A stretch of 64,000 nt of DNA from CAG-791 sp963593905 (GTDB taxonomy: Bacteria > Bacillota > Clostridia > Lachnospirales > Lachnospiraceae). The stretch is from assembly GCA_963593905.1 (NCBI GenBank), contig CAVBBL010000008.1:1-64000 (forward strand), given 5' to 3'. Position numbers and translations under genes: made by a program. Of this stretch, positions 8,526 through 17,507 are shown one piece after another. Below the pieces are notes generated by a model. The model was not told the DNA's origin, ran no database searches, and worked only from the letters and a program-made list of their open reading frames with translations. Each line of letters starts with the position of its first letter. The stretch's first letter is position 1.

Positions 8526-9282
8526 GGCAATCGGCAGTGATGGAATTGTCGTACGTAAGGAGAAAGAACTGAAATATCAGCTAAACTACGGAATAGCTGA
8601 TCTTTTAAACAAGGCTGTGTTGAATGATTATCATTTGCCAATCCATCACTGCGACCCACGTGTGTATCCTGACTTTATTGCATTAAATACAGAAAAGGCA
8701 AAGTTTCATCTAACGCCTGCGACAGCAGTAGGGTTTTATTCATATGATAGAACATTTGATAAAATCGATGGTCTGTTCAACGCAATATATTATAAGGATA
8801 AGCGATTACTGAAAAAATACAAAAATCTATACGCCGATATGAAATTTGTCATCGGACCTGACTATTCTCTTTTTGACAATATCTGGAACTATGAAAATGA
8901 AAGCAGATTATTGAAAATTCGAGTGATAATGCTTTGGTTCGTAATGGAAATTGGCGCTATCGTGGTGCCGAATGCAGTATATGCATCACCTGATAAACTG
9001 CCACAGTATCTGAGTGGTTTTGAACCGTGCACGGTTATGTGTTTCAGTACAAAGGGACAGGTTCGATATGCCAGAAATCGTGCTCGTGTGAAGGAAACAG
9101 TGAAATATGTCGTGGATTATTTCCCACTTAAGACTATTTTGGTATATTCCGCTTGCGGAAAAGATGAGACTTCGCTGAAACTGTTTGAATATGCTATCTC
9201 CCAAGGAATTGATGTACGCATTGTAGACAATACTTTGCGCAGACAGAATCAAAGACGTGTTAAAAAGGGGGTGGCGATGTGA
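8506..9282 (+). CDS. DUF4417 domain protein
   Basis: 258 residues, CGGAGG eight bases before ATG 8506. The sequence shows the DUF4417 pattern: VGFYSYDRTFD, KFVIGPDYSLFDNIWNYEN, a helix with RVIMLWFVMEIGAIVVPNAVY and VMCFSTKGQVRY. Proteins of this family occur on phages, plasmids and integrative elements; the molecular function is not known. The stop overlaps the GTG start of the next gene by 4 bp, so the two are translated together. Confidence 0.75.
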   Translation: MKKITYKAIGSDGIVVRKEKELKYQLNYGIADLLNKAVLNDYHLPIHHCDPRVYPDFIALNTEKAKFHLTPATAVGFYSYDRTFDKIDGLFNAIYYKDKRLLKKYKNLYADMKFVIGPDYSLFDNIWNYENESRLLKIRVIMLWFVMEIGAIVVPNAVYASPDKLPQYLSGFEPCTVMCFSTKGQVRYARNRARVKETVKYVVDYFPLKTILVYSACGKDETSLKLFEYAISQGIDVRIVDNTLRRQNQRRVKKGVAM

Positions 9283-9761
9283 GCAGCGGACCTAGCGTAG
9301 ATATCGTAAAAGGGTTGCCGGGAACACAGATTGAAATTGATCAGATTATCAGCGAAATTACAGCCAAAGAGAATGAGGAACGTATTGCAGGTGAATTACA
9401 ACCGGATTTCTTTGTGGGTCCAAATGGAAAAGTGCTTCCGATAGAACTCAAAAAGTGGATTGGTACAAGCAGAAGGGATTCGCTTCTCAGAAAAGCCAAG
9501 GATTCCAAGGTTATAAATGCTGTCAACCAATTATATAGACCGGGGTCATTTATTGGTGATGGTGGTACTGCTTCAGTTATTAAGTTCGAAAGAACAACAG
9601 GAATAGGATTGGGAAGTAAGGGAAACACGCACATGCAAAAGGGATTGGAAATGCTGAAATACATTGAGACTAAAATTTTAGTACAGAAAAATTTATCTGC
9701 GAGTGATCGGAAATTGGCACAACAGTTGGCAAAATCCCTAAAAAAGGCAATGTGGAGGTGA
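9279..9761 (+). CDS. Orphan polymorphic-toxin C-terminal domain
   Basis: 160 residues from a GTG start that overlaps the previous stop; GGGGGTGG lies just upstream. The sequence has RRDSLLRKAKDSKVINAVNQLYRPG, then FIGDGGTASVIKFERTTG, then a helical tail KGLEMLKY with LSASDRKLAQQLAKSL. I recall this GDGGTA-x-E-TG-x-H pattern at the very C-terminus of LXG/RHS-like polymorphic toxins, usually as a nuclease-like toxin module. Here it has no secretion or linker part, so it is either a displaced toxin tip or an intracellular effector. The next gene, 4 bp downstream, looks like its immunity partner. Confidence 0.55.
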   Translation: MSSGPSVDIVKGLPGTQIEIDQIISEITAKENEERIAGELQPDFFVGPNGKVLPIELKKWIGTSRRDSLLRKAKDSKVINAVNQLYRPGSFIGDGGTASVIKFERTTGIGLGSKGNTHMQKGLEMLKYIETKILVQKNLSASDRKLAQQLAKSLKKAMWR

Positions 9762-9765
9762 TGGC

Positions 9766-10131
9766 ATGAAATACGATACATTATATGACGAATTTATAAA
9801 ATGCTTTCCGGATGATTTGCCAAGATTACAGGAAATAACCGAATGTGCTGCGGTGGAACGTTCTGATGGTATGCATATTATGTTTGGTATGGTGGTTATG
9901 CCTTTCGTGATTGAACTGGTGGAAAGTGGTAATGAGCCAAAATTGAAGCTCGCTTTTAAGTTTTTTGAACGTATGGCGGAGGCTGATGATATAAGGATTT
10001 CAGAAGTACTTGAATTCACTGTGTTAGAGACCTTTATCTCAAGAGGTAAATTTACTCTGAAAAAATGCAAAACATATATGGGGAAGAAAACACTTGAATG
10101 CTGTTTGGCTGTTGAAAGGTACATGATGTGA
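9766..10131 (+). CDS. Probable immunity protein, DUF7674-like
   Basis: 121 residues, all-helical and acidic (FIKCFPDDLPRLQEITECAAVER, VVMPFVIELVESGNEPKLKLAFKFFERMAEADDIRISEVLEFTVLETF). It follows the toxin-like gene after four bases, with GGAGGTGATGGC as ribosome site. The fold type and position suit a small cytosolic immunity protein. The family name is from memory and unverified. Confidence 0.5.
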   Translation: MKYDTLYDEFIKCFPDDLPRLQEITECAAVERSDGMHIMFGMVVMPFVIELVESGNEPKLKLAFKFFERMAEADDIRISEVLEFTVLETFISRGKFTLKKCKTYMGKKTLECCLAVERYMM

Positions 10132-10167
10132 TTATGTAAAAAAGTTCGATAACGTGTTTTTTTCACA

Positions 10168-10233
10168 GCTATTGGTGTCGCAGATGTCACCAATAGCCCT
10201 GATCGCAAATCAAATAGTAATTTGATTTGCGAT
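10168..10233 (+). terminator. Two successive hairpins after immunity gene
   Basis: A 10-bp stem (GCTATTGGTG / CACCAATAGC, 10168-10197) is followed by a perfect 14-bp stem with a 4-base AGTA loop (10202-10233). Neither has a long T tract. Together with the terminator at 10301 they close the island. Confidence 0.5.
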
Positions 10234-10300
10234 TCTTCCGGCAAAGGGCGTTTGCGGAGTAGGTATTATTATAAGAAAGTGGAATTCGAGCGTCACTAAA

Positions 10301-10340
10301 GCAAAGGCCGACACGGGAGAAATCCTGTGTCGGCCTTTGC
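10301..10340 (+). terminator. Perfect terminator stem, right copy of 24-bp repeat
   Basis: A 17-bp stem (GCAAAGGCCGACACGGG / CCTGTGTCGGCCTTTGC, one G-U) with loop AGAAAT. Bases 10315-10338 repeat 6935-6958 exactly. This copy is the better paired of the two, so it may be the ancestral one. Confidence 0.75.
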
Positions 10341-10392
10341 TGCTGTATTTTAGCTGCAATATTTTTGGTCTGTAGATTCTGCTGATATGGAA

Positions 10393-10575
10393 TTACCTGC
10401 TGAAGCACTGTAGAGTCAGGTTCAATAAATTTTGTGCCGGTTCATCCGCCTTTTGGATCAGTTTGACTGGGATTTTTCTGATATAATCACTTAAATTGAT
10501 AATGATGTCGTCGATATCGTAGTCGTACAGTCTGTCTATGAGATGCAGCGATCGAGAAGAGAATAGCTTGACGAA
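10393..10575 (-). pseudogene. Unassigned gene 3' remnant
   Basis: On the minus strand an open frame of about 60 codons ends at TAA 10393-10395, including FSSRSLHLIDRLYDYDIDD and LSDYIRKIPVKLIQKADEPA. It has protein-like composition but no start codon with a ribosome site, and it runs into the promoter of the TetR gene. It may be the end of a gene removed when the island arrived. I do not recognise the family. Confidence 0.35.
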
Positions 10576-10605
10576 TAAAATAACAATGTTATAATAACGG
10601 TGTTA
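10568..10605 (+). promoter_or_regulatory. TetR gene promoter with overlapping operator
   Basis: TTGACG (10568-10573) and a perfect TATAAT (10590-10595) are 16 bp apart. A 25-bp near-palindrome at 10581-10605 has the form TAACA-N2-GTTAT-N-ATAAC-N2-TGTTA and covers the -10 box. The next gene is a TetR regulator, so this is most simply its autoregulatory operator. Confidence 0.7.
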
Positions 10606-10621
10606 CTTAAGGGGAAAACAG

Positions 10622-11272
10622 TTGAGAAAAGAGGTACAGGGAGTCACAGAGGCACTTTTAAGGAGTGCGGAGCAGGAGTTCATAAGCTATGGTTTTCACG
10701 GCGCCAGTCTGCGCAGGATTTCTGCGGCAGGCGGTGTGAGCACGAATTCTATTTACACCAGATTCGGAGATAAGGAGGGACTCTTTGAAGCCCTGGTAAA
10801 GCCGGCGGCGGATGAGCTCATGGATATTTATGTGAGCAGGATCAGCGAGGCAGCGGGCTGCATGGATCAGGGCAAGGCCGTGGAGAGCGGCGCCCGGGGA
10901 ACGAATGAGGTCATCGACTGCATCTACCGTCACTTTACCGCCTTTAAACTGATCTTCTGCCACTCAGCAGGGACAGCATATGAGGACTACTTTGACCGTC
11001 TGGGCGGCATCGAGGAATCCTACTACAGAGAATTCGCCAAAAGATACGCAGCGCCGGGTGTGCAGGTCAGTGATTTTTTTGTGCATGTCATATGCAGGAC
11101 CGGCTGGCAGTATGTGTATGAGGTGGTATCTCATGAGCTTTCCTATGAGGAGGCAGTGGACTTCATGGGAAACATTCAGGGGTATTGCATGGCCGGCTGG
11201 CAGAGGGTTCTGGGCGGCGAAAATCTGCTGGAAAAATCAGAAGAAGATGCTGATTTGCTTAAGACAAAATGA
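10622..11272 (+). CDS. TetR/AcrR family transcriptional regulator
   Basis: 216 residues from a TTG start with AAGGGG seven bases upstream. The N-terminal HTH is typical: LLRSAEQEFISYGFHGASLRRISAAGGVSTNSIYTRFGDKEGLFEAL. The C-terminal ligand domain is not assignable. A palindromic operator overlaps its promoter. The genes directly downstream encode a paired ABC transporter, so it may also control transport, but a separate GTTAG-type site precedes the transporter. Confidence 0.88.
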   Translation: MRKEVQGVTEALLRSAEQEFISYGFHGASLRRISAAGGVSTNSIYTRFGDKEGLFEALVKPAADELMDIYVSRISEAAGCMDQGKAVESGARGTNEVIDCIYRHFTAFKLIFCHSAGTAYEDYFDRLGGIEESYYREFAKRYAAPGVQVSDFFVHVICRTGWQYVYEVVSHELSYEEAVDFMGNIQGYCMAGWQRVLGGENLLEKSEEDADLLKTK

Positions 11273-11362
11273 AGAGAAACCGATGACAGAAACCTGAATA
11301 GAGCAGACTTTATAGGCTGCAGGGAGTGAAGGCAGACTGTGGCTGAGTGAAATGTAGAATAA

Positions 11363-11387
11363 GGCAGTGGATCCGATATCCACTGCC
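11363..11387 (+). terminator. Hairpin between TetR gene and ABC operon
   Basis: Perfect 10-bp stem GGCAGTGGAT / ATCCACTGCC with a 5-base loop. The following bases are TGAAAAAATG, with no T tract, so it may serve transcripts of either strand or RNA stability. Confidence 0.45.
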
Positions 11388-11404
11388 TGAAAAAATGCCT
11401 GAAA

Positions 11405-11420
11405 GTTAGCTGGAACTAAC
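11405..11420. promoter_or_regulatory. GTTAG-N6-CTAAC palindrome, site 1
   Basis: GTTAGCTGGAACTAAC, 5-bp perfect arms, 151 bp before the ABC transporter start. The same motif precedes the feo genes and the flavodoxin operon. No clear promoter boxes are visible right beside it. Confidence 0.6.
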
Positions 11421-11570
11421 AAATGAGGATGAGAAACTGTACTGCTCGAAGATGTGCCGTGACTTTCCTACATGACTGTCGATGCAGGGGCATGCGGATA
11501 ACGATGGTAAGTAACGCTGACTCGTCAAGGGCGGAGTCAGAAGTCAGATCAATAATCGATAGGAGGGAAT

Positions 11571-13376
11571 GTGTTGAAAAAGCAGGAAAAAGAGAAAAAG
11601 GAAAGCATTTTTTCAAAACTGATGTACTACGCCGGTGCACATCGATCCCTGGCCTATGGGGCCTGCGTGCTGGCGGCTGCAAGCGCACTGATCGCGTTAA
11701 TCCCCTTTTATGATGTGTGGCGCATCATCAAGGAGGCGCTGGAGGTGAGGCCGAACTACGGCGAAGCTGTGCACATCCGCGCCTATGCCTGGCAGGCGGT
11801 GGGCTTTGCCCTGCTGTCGATGCTGCTTTATTTTGCAGGACTTCTGTGTTCCCACAAGGCGGCGTTCCGGGTGCAGGCCAGGATGCGCACAGTCATGATG
11901 GAGCATATCATGAAGCTCCCCATTGGCTATGTGGAGAGTGAAGGCACCGGAAAGATCAGAAAGATTGTGGCGGACTCCAGCGCAGCCACCGAGACCTATC
12001 TGGCACACAACCTGCCGGATAAGGTGGTCTCTGCCGTCACCCCCGTGGGTCTGCTGGCGCTCATGGCAATTTTTGACTGGCGGCTGGGGCTGATCAGTTT
12101 GATCCCGGCAGTCATCGCCTTTTTGCTCATGGGCAGCATGATGATGGGAGATAAGCTGGCTGCGGACATGAAGGAGTACCAGAATGCCCTGGAGTCTATG
12201 TCTGCTGAAGCAGTGGAGTATATTCGGGGCATTCCGGTAGTGAAGACCTTCGGCCAGACCGTATTTTCCTTTAAGCGCTTCAAAAAAGCCATTGATGCGT
12301 ATGAAAAGTGGACCATCAGCTACACCAAAAGCATGATGATGCCGATGGTGGGCTTTACCACGGCAGCCAACGGCATCTTTGCGGTGCTCATTCTGGCAGC
12401 CTATGCCTTTACAGGCCACGGAGTGACGGACACCTTTGTATTAAACCTACTTTTCTACATCATTATCACTTCCACCATCACGGTGACGTTGATGAAGATC
12501 GCCTACGCCGGAGAATCTCAGATGATGGTGGAGGATGCGCTGCGCCGCATGGAGGAGATCCTTCATGCACAGATTCTGCCGGAGACGGAGATGCCCGGAC
12601 AGCCCGCGGACGCAAGCGTAGAGGTGAAGCATGCGATATTTGCCTACACCGGTGCAAAGCAAAATGCAGTGGACGACATTACCCTGACGGTAAAGGCGGG
12701 TGAGCATATCGCGCTGGTGGGACCTTCCGGCGGCGGCAAGACGACCCTGGCTTCCCTGATTGCCCGTTTCTGGGATGTACAGAGCGGAGAGATACGGATC
12801 GGCGGGGTGAATATAAGGGATATCGGGAGTAAGGAATTGATGGAGCAGATCTCGTATGTCTTTCAGGACAGTAAACTTTTAAAGATGTCCATTCTGGAAA
12901 ACGTGCGTATGGGCCGGCCGGATGCTACGGACGAGGAGGTCATGGCGGCACTGCAGAAAGCCCAGTGTATGGATATCCTCGAGAAATTCCCGGAGGGCAT
13001 CCACACAGTGATCGGCTCCAAGGGCATCTATGTCTCCGGCGGGGAGAGCCAGAGACTGGCCATTGCCAGGGCATTTCTCAAGAATGCGCCGATCCTGATC
13101 CTGGATGAGGCCACGGCTTTTGCCGACCCGGACAACGAGCGGCGGGTGCAGCAGGCTTTTGAGAATCTGTCCAAAGATAAGACGGTCATCATGATTGCAC
13201 ATCGCCTTTCCACGGTGACTAATGCAGACTGCATCTATGTGCTGGCAGAGGGAAAAGTGGCGGAGTGCGGCACCCATGCGCAGCTTCTGGAAAAAGACGG
13301 CCTCTATCGGCATATGTGGAGAGAGTACAACAAGTCAGTGAACTGGAATGTAGGAAAGGCGGGTGTATCTGCATGA
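11571..13376 (+). CDS. ABC transporter, permease-ATPase fusion (IrtA/YbtP-like)
   Basis: 601 residues from GTG 11571, or TTG 11574, after AGGAGG. Six membrane segments lie in residues 20-320, with the coupling region SAEAVEYIRGIPVVKTFGQT. The ATPase follows: Walker A GPSGGGKTT (near 384-392), Q loop YVFQDSKLL, signature VSGGESQRLAIARAF, Walker B ILILDEATAFADPDNE, switch histidine IMIAHRLST. It forms a heterodimer with the next gene. The nearest functional groups are the exporter-fold siderophore importers IrtAB/YbtPQ; drug export is the alternative. The palindrome upstream, shared with feo genes, favours an iron-related role. Confidence 0.8.
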   Translation: MLKKQEKEKKESIFSKLMYYAGAHRSLAYGACVLAAASALIALIPFYDVWRIIKEALEVRPNYGEAVHIRAYAWQAVGFALLSMLLYFAGLLCSHKAAFRVQARMRTVMMEHIMKLPIGYVESEGTGKIRKIVADSSAATETYLAHNLPDKVVSAVTPVGLLALMAIFDWRLGLISLIPAVIAFLLMGSMMMGDKLAADMKEYQNALESMSAEAVEYIRGIPVVKTFGQTVFSFKRFKKAIDAYEKWTISYTKSMMMPMVGFTTAANGIFAVLILAAYAFTGHGVTDTFVLNLLFYIIITSTITVTLMKIAYAGESQMMVEDALRRMEEILHAQILPETEMPGQPADASVEVKHAIFAYTGAKQNAVDDITLTVKAGEHIALVGPSGGGKTTLASLIARFWDVQSGEIRIGGVNIRDIGSKELMEQISYVFQDSKLLKMSILENVRMGRPDATDEEVMAALQKAQCMDILEKFPEGIHTVIGSKGIYVSGGESQRLAIARAFLKNAPILILDEATAFADPDNERRVQQAFENLSKDKTVIMIAHRLSTVTNADCIYVLAEGKVAECGTHAQLLEKDGLYRHMWREYNKSVNWNVGKAGVSA

Positions 13377-15103
13377 TAGAGAAATTACAGCATAAATATG
13401 CCTTATCGGAAAAAGGCACCAAGGATATGATTCGTGCGTTCGGGGCTGTGGCCCTGGCAAATCTGGTGCTGATGCTGCCGGTGGGACTTCTGTACCTGCT
13501 CTCCTCCTATTTGCTGGAGGGCAATGTTCCCAGGGGAAAACTCCCTTTTTTCGCGGCAGCTATTCTTCTGGTGTTGGCGCTGATCGCAGTCACGACGATC
13601 CTTCAATATCGGTCTACCTTTCTCGCTACTTATGTGGAGAGCGGTGTGCGCAGACGCGCCCTGGCGGAAAAGCTGCGTCGGATTCCCCTTTCTTTCTTCG
13701 GGAAAAAGGATCTGGCAGACTTGACCAATACCATCATGGCAGACTGCGCTACCCTGGAGACCGCCTCCTCCCATTGGATCCCGGAACTGGTGGGAGCGGT
13801 CATTTCCACCACATTGATCGTCATCAGCCTTTTTTTCTTTGACTGGAGAATGGCGTTGGCCGCGGTATGGGTGCTGCCGGTGGCGGTGATCATCGTGCTC
13901 TGCTCCCGGCCGGTTATGGGGCGGATCTACGAGCAGAGTATGGCCTGCAAGGTGGCGTGCCTGGACGGCATCCAGGAAGGACTGGAGACGCTACGGGATC
14001 TGCGGGCCTATAATATGACGGATGCCTACATGGAAGGCTTAAATAAAAAGATCAAAGCGGTGGAGAAGCATGCCATCGTCTCTGAATTCACCAATGCCCT
14101 GTTTGTGGCCTCCGCGCAGATGATTCTGAAACTGGGCATCGGCACCGTGGCAGTCACCGGCAGCGCATTGCTGATTCGGGGAGAGATCGATCTGCTGACC
14201 TTTTTCATGTTTCTGCTGGTGGTAACCCGTATGTATGAACCTTTGCAGGTCTCCCTGCAAAATCTGTCCGCGATTATCAGCGCAGATGTAAACTGCAGAC
14301 GAATGGATGAGATACTCTCCCATGAGGAGCAGACGGGCAGCAGTACCCTGACGAATAAAGGCTATGATATTTGCTTTGATCACGTGGCTTTTTCCTATGA
14401 AAACGGGGAACAGGTATTGTCAGATGTGAGTTTTACGGCGAAGCAGGGAGAGGTGACGGCGCTGATCGGTCCTTCCGGCGGCGGCAAGACCACTGTGTCG
14501 AGACTGGCAGCCAGATTCTGGGACAGTGACGCCGGAACCATCTCCGTAGGAGGGATGAATGTGAACGGGATCGAACCGGAGACATTGCTGTCCCTGTATT
14601 CCATCGTATTTCAGGATGTGACATTATTTAATAATACGGTTATGGAGAATATCCGCATCGGCAGGAAGGATGCCACAGATGAGGAAGTCATAGAGGCGGC
14701 CAGACTGGCACACTGTGAGGAATTTGTAGAGCGTATGCCGGACAAATGGAACAGCATGATCGGAGAGAACGGCTCTGAACTCTCCGGCGGGGAGCGCCAG
14801 CGGATCTCCATTGCCAGAGCATTCCTGAAGGACGCGCCGATCATCCTGATGGATGAGGCCACCGCCTCCCTGGATGTGGACAATGAGTCCATGATCCAGG
14901 AATCCATTTCCAGACTGATCCAAAATAAGACGGTGATCATCATCGCCCACCGAATGCGCACTGTGGACGGCGCCGACAGGATCGTGGTTTTAAAGGACGG
15001 TAAAGTCGCTGAAAACGGAACCCCGGCAGAGCTCAGAGAAAAGGATGGAATCTACAGGCACATGCTGGATATGCAGCGGACGTCTTTGGAGTGGAAATTT
15101 TAG
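13373..15103 (+). CDS. ABC transporter, permease-ATPase fusion (IrtB/YbtQ-like)
   Basis: 576 residues. The ATG at 13373 overlaps the previous stop (ATGA), so the pair is co-translated; upstream in-frame codons belong to the preceding gene. Membrane domain in residues 15-285 with GIQEGLETLRDLRAYNMTD as coupling helix. ATPase: Walker A GPSGGGKTT, IVFQDVTLFNNTV, signature LSGGERQRISIARAF, Walker B IILMDEATASLD, IIIAHRMRT. Both half-transporters keep all catalytic motifs, so both nucleotide sites are probably active. Confidence 0.85.
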   Translation: MIEKLQHKYALSEKGTKDMIRAFGAVALANLVLMLPVGLLYLLSSYLLEGNVPRGKLPFFAAAILLVLALIAVTTILQYRSTFLATYVESGVRRRALAEKLRRIPLSFFGKKDLADLTNTIMADCATLETASSHWIPELVGAVISTTLIVISLFFFDWRMALAAVWVLPVAVIIVLCSRPVMGRIYEQSMACKVACLDGIQEGLETLRDLRAYNMTDAYMEGLNKKIKAVEKHAIVSEFTNALFVASAQMILKLGIGTVAVTGSALLIRGEIDLLTFFMFLLVVTRMYEPLQVSLQNLSAIISADVNCRRMDEILSHEEQTGSSTLTNKGYDICFDHVAFSYENGEQVLSDVSFTAKQGEVTALIGPSGGGKTTVSRLAARFWDSDAGTISVGGMNVNGIEPETLLSLYSIVFQDVTLFNNTVMENIRIGRKDATDEEVIEAARLAHCEEFVERMPDKWNSMIGENGSELSGGERQRISIARAFLKDAPIILMDEATASLDVDNESMIQESISRLIQNKTVIIIAHRMRTVDGADRIVVLKDGKVAENGTPAELREKDGIYRHMLDMQRTSLEWKF

Positions 15104-15217
15104 AACTTAATTTCTGATAACGTGGCAAAACGTCCATTAACGGGTGGCTTGATTCCAATAAGGCGTCTATTTATAATGAAATTGAGGCAGAGAGGCTATA
15201 CACAATGGAGTTGACGA

Positions 15218-17320
15218 CTACTTTGTCAACGTGATTCTCACCACTGAAAATGTCTTGGACGGCAAACGCAGGCTTCCATGGATGATTGCGTTTGCCTCAC
15301 GAATCCGAGTAAACGGAGGTAAGGCTCGTACCGCTGATGTTTCTTCCACACATTCATGCGTATCTTCTTCTGCCTCCAGAATCCATTTACCTGCCTTTGC
15401 CTCTATGGGGTTTCCCTTTTCGTCGGTTAAAGGCAGTACAAAATCACTATCTCCGGCATTAACTGCCTTTACGATAATCTCTGCCTGCGATTCTTTTTGT
15501 GCTGCGGTCTGCGACAGAGATACATATACCTTCTCCTTCCGTAGCACATTCACTTCCGCCTCATCCATCAGAATAGTATGATCGCCCAAATGGTTCGCAT
15601 ACAGTTTCTGCACATAATAATTAGGCGTCAGATAGACCTTTGCGTCGTCAAACCAGATCAGATCCGGCTTCCACTGGCTGTGGCCGATGCGGTTGAAAAG
15701 GGGTGCATAGGATGCGAGCCTTACGACATCTGCATTCTTTTCCACGCCGGTTAGGAAGGCCGCCTCTGCCAGCGCGCTTTCCATATTGTTTTCTCTCTTC
15801 TGTGTATGAGCTGCATATTCTCCTGCGAAGACCGCCACATTTCTGGGATATTCATCGTAAAAATCGATATGCTCATACATCCATTTATCCGGCACATAAT
15901 AGTGCTCGTCTACCGCATAGCAAAAGCCGGACTTCTCCTGTTCACCGCGGCGATAGAACTCCCACGCTTCCCCGAAAACAGGCAAATCGATAATAGGCCC
16001 CGCTGATCCAATCAGTCTGATTTGAGGCGCTGCATCATGAATTGCCTTCTCGAAGCGACGGTAGCGCTCGTAAAAATCAAATTCCTTTGTCTCCCACTGC
16101 TCATTGCCCACAGCCAGCATTGTAAGACCAAAGGGCTCAGGATGTCCCATCTTTGCCCGCAGGCTTCCCCAGTGGCTCTCTGCAGGGCCATTGGCAAATT
16201 CAATCAGATCCAGCGCATCCTGTATACACTGCTTAAATTCCTCGCTGTCTGTGCCGAGTATTTCGGTAGATCGGAACTGGCAAGCGGCGCCGACTCCTAC
16301 TACCGGCAGCGCCTTGGCACCAAGCAGCTCACACAGCAGGAAATATTCGTAAAATCCCAGTCCGTAGCTCTGACCATAGTGCGACGTAGTCTCCCGCATC
16401 ACATCCAGGTCTGTCTTATTACGATCATCATCGAATGCCCACAAATTCGGGATATATTTGCGATCCTGCAAAGGACCTACGGTCTGCTTCCACTGATAGC
16501 GATTTTCCAGACTGATACCTTCTACGATGCATCCTCCGGGGAAACGAACAAAGCCTGGCTTCATATCCTTCAACGCCTCAAAGAGGTCTTTCCGGAAAAT
16601 ACCGGCCACCGCAGAATCCGGCATCATGGAGATCAGGTCAAATTCCACCACTCCCGGGGCATCCAACGAAATCACAAACTCTGCTCCTCGGACAGATTCT
16701 TCTGCCGTCAGCTCCAGCTCGTAACGATTCCAACGATGCTCACGGCTCCTGCCCTCTGTATTCAGTGCCCTCAACTCTTTGATTTTCTGCGCCGCATCTC
16801 CAGCGTTCAGCTCAAAATCCATCTTAAGATCAGAAAAAGGCAAATAGGGAATAGGCAGGATCGCTTTTATCTGTCCCCGGGCATAAATTTTACCTTCCTT
16901 CTTTACTGAGACTGTAAACTCCTCCCCCTGATAACGGACACAGCGGGCATAAAAGGAGACCTTGTATCTGTTTCCCTTTTCCAGACAAATTCCGTCGTAG
17001 GCCTGATTGGCAAATCCCTGTCCGGAAGCATTGGATGTAAAGCGCAGATAGTGGGGATTCACAGCGGACAAGGGCGTACCGGTCACATACTGCATCACCG
17101 GCTCCTGCTCACCCTCCTCGCAAACACCGTGCCAGGCATATCCCGGATCATCCAGCGCATAAAAATTCCCCGGTGTGCCGTGGGCCTCTCTCGCCTCAAA
17201 GGAGCGGTTCTCAATCATCTCTGCGTAGATACCGCCGTCCGCTGCGTAATTGATATCCTCAAAGAATACGCCGATCATCTCCGGTGAGATTTTTTTACCA
17301 TATTTTCCAGTGATTTTCAT
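15218..17320 (-). CDS. Alpha-L-arabinofuranosidase, GH51
   Basis: 700 residues with no signal peptide, so it probably acts inside the cell on imported arabino-oligosaccharides. The start MKITGKYGKKISPEMIGVFFEDINYAADGGIYAEM is characteristic of the family. The acid/base glutamate is in AVGNEQW and the nucleophile glutamate in VFAGEYAAH; the conserved GFVRFPGG turn is present. After the first 60 residues there is a carbohydrate-binding-like beta insert before the barrel, as in longer GH51 members, and a C-terminal beta domain follows. It stands alone, divergent from the MetE-like gene. No transporter is next to it, but a sugar importer lies near 47 kb. Confidence 0.9.
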   Translation of the reverse strand: MKITGKYGKKISPEMIGVFFEDINYAADGGIYAEMIENRSFEAREAHGTPGNFYALDDPGYAWHGVCEEGEQEPVMQYVTGTPLSAVNPHYLRFTSNASGQGFANQAYDGICLEKGNRYKVSFYARCVRYQGEEFTVSVKKEGKIYARGQIKAILPIPYLPFSDLKMDFELNAGDAAQKIKELRALNTEGRSREHRWNRYELELTAEESVRGAEFVISLDAPGVVEFDLISMMPDSAVAGIFRKDLFEALKDMKPGFVRFPGGCIVEGISLENRYQWKQTVGPLQDRKYIPNLWAFDDDRNKTDLDVMRETTSHYGQSYGLGFYEYFLLCELLGAKALPVVGVGAACQFRSTEILGTDSEEFKQCIQDALDLIEFANGPAESHWGSLRAKMGHPEPFGLTMLAVGNEQWETKEFDFYERYRRFEKAIHDAAPQIRLIGSAGPIIDLPVFGEAWEFYRRGEQEKSGFCYAVDEHYYVPDKWMYEHIDFYDEYPRNVAVFAGEYAAHTQKRENNMESALAEAAFLTGVEKNADVVRLASYAPLFNRIGHSQWKPDLIWFDDAKVYLTPNYYVQKLYANHLGDHTILMDEAEVNVLRKEKVYVSLSQTAAQKESQAEIIVKAVNAGDSDFVLPLTDEKGNPIEAKAGKWILEAEEDTHECVEETSAVRALPPFTRIREANAIIHGSLRLPSKTFSVVRITLTK

Positions 17321-17507
17321 GATTGCCTCCGTTCAGACAGATATACTTTGGGATTAGATGCATTGTTGTTTGCATTGGTTCTGCTCTGCGTGAAAAAAGT
17401 CTTATTTGACTGCGCCCTGTACATTGTCAGCATATCATTTTTGGATAATTGTCTTCCATAAAAAAATAAAAGTTTGTAAAAAAATATGATTCTGCATCTG
17501 TGAAGAC

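Noticed and set aside
9341..10244. Two long antisense frames across the toxin and immunity genes
   Set aside because: The sense genes are tightly spaced with good ribosome sites and family-like motifs; the antisense frames have neither.
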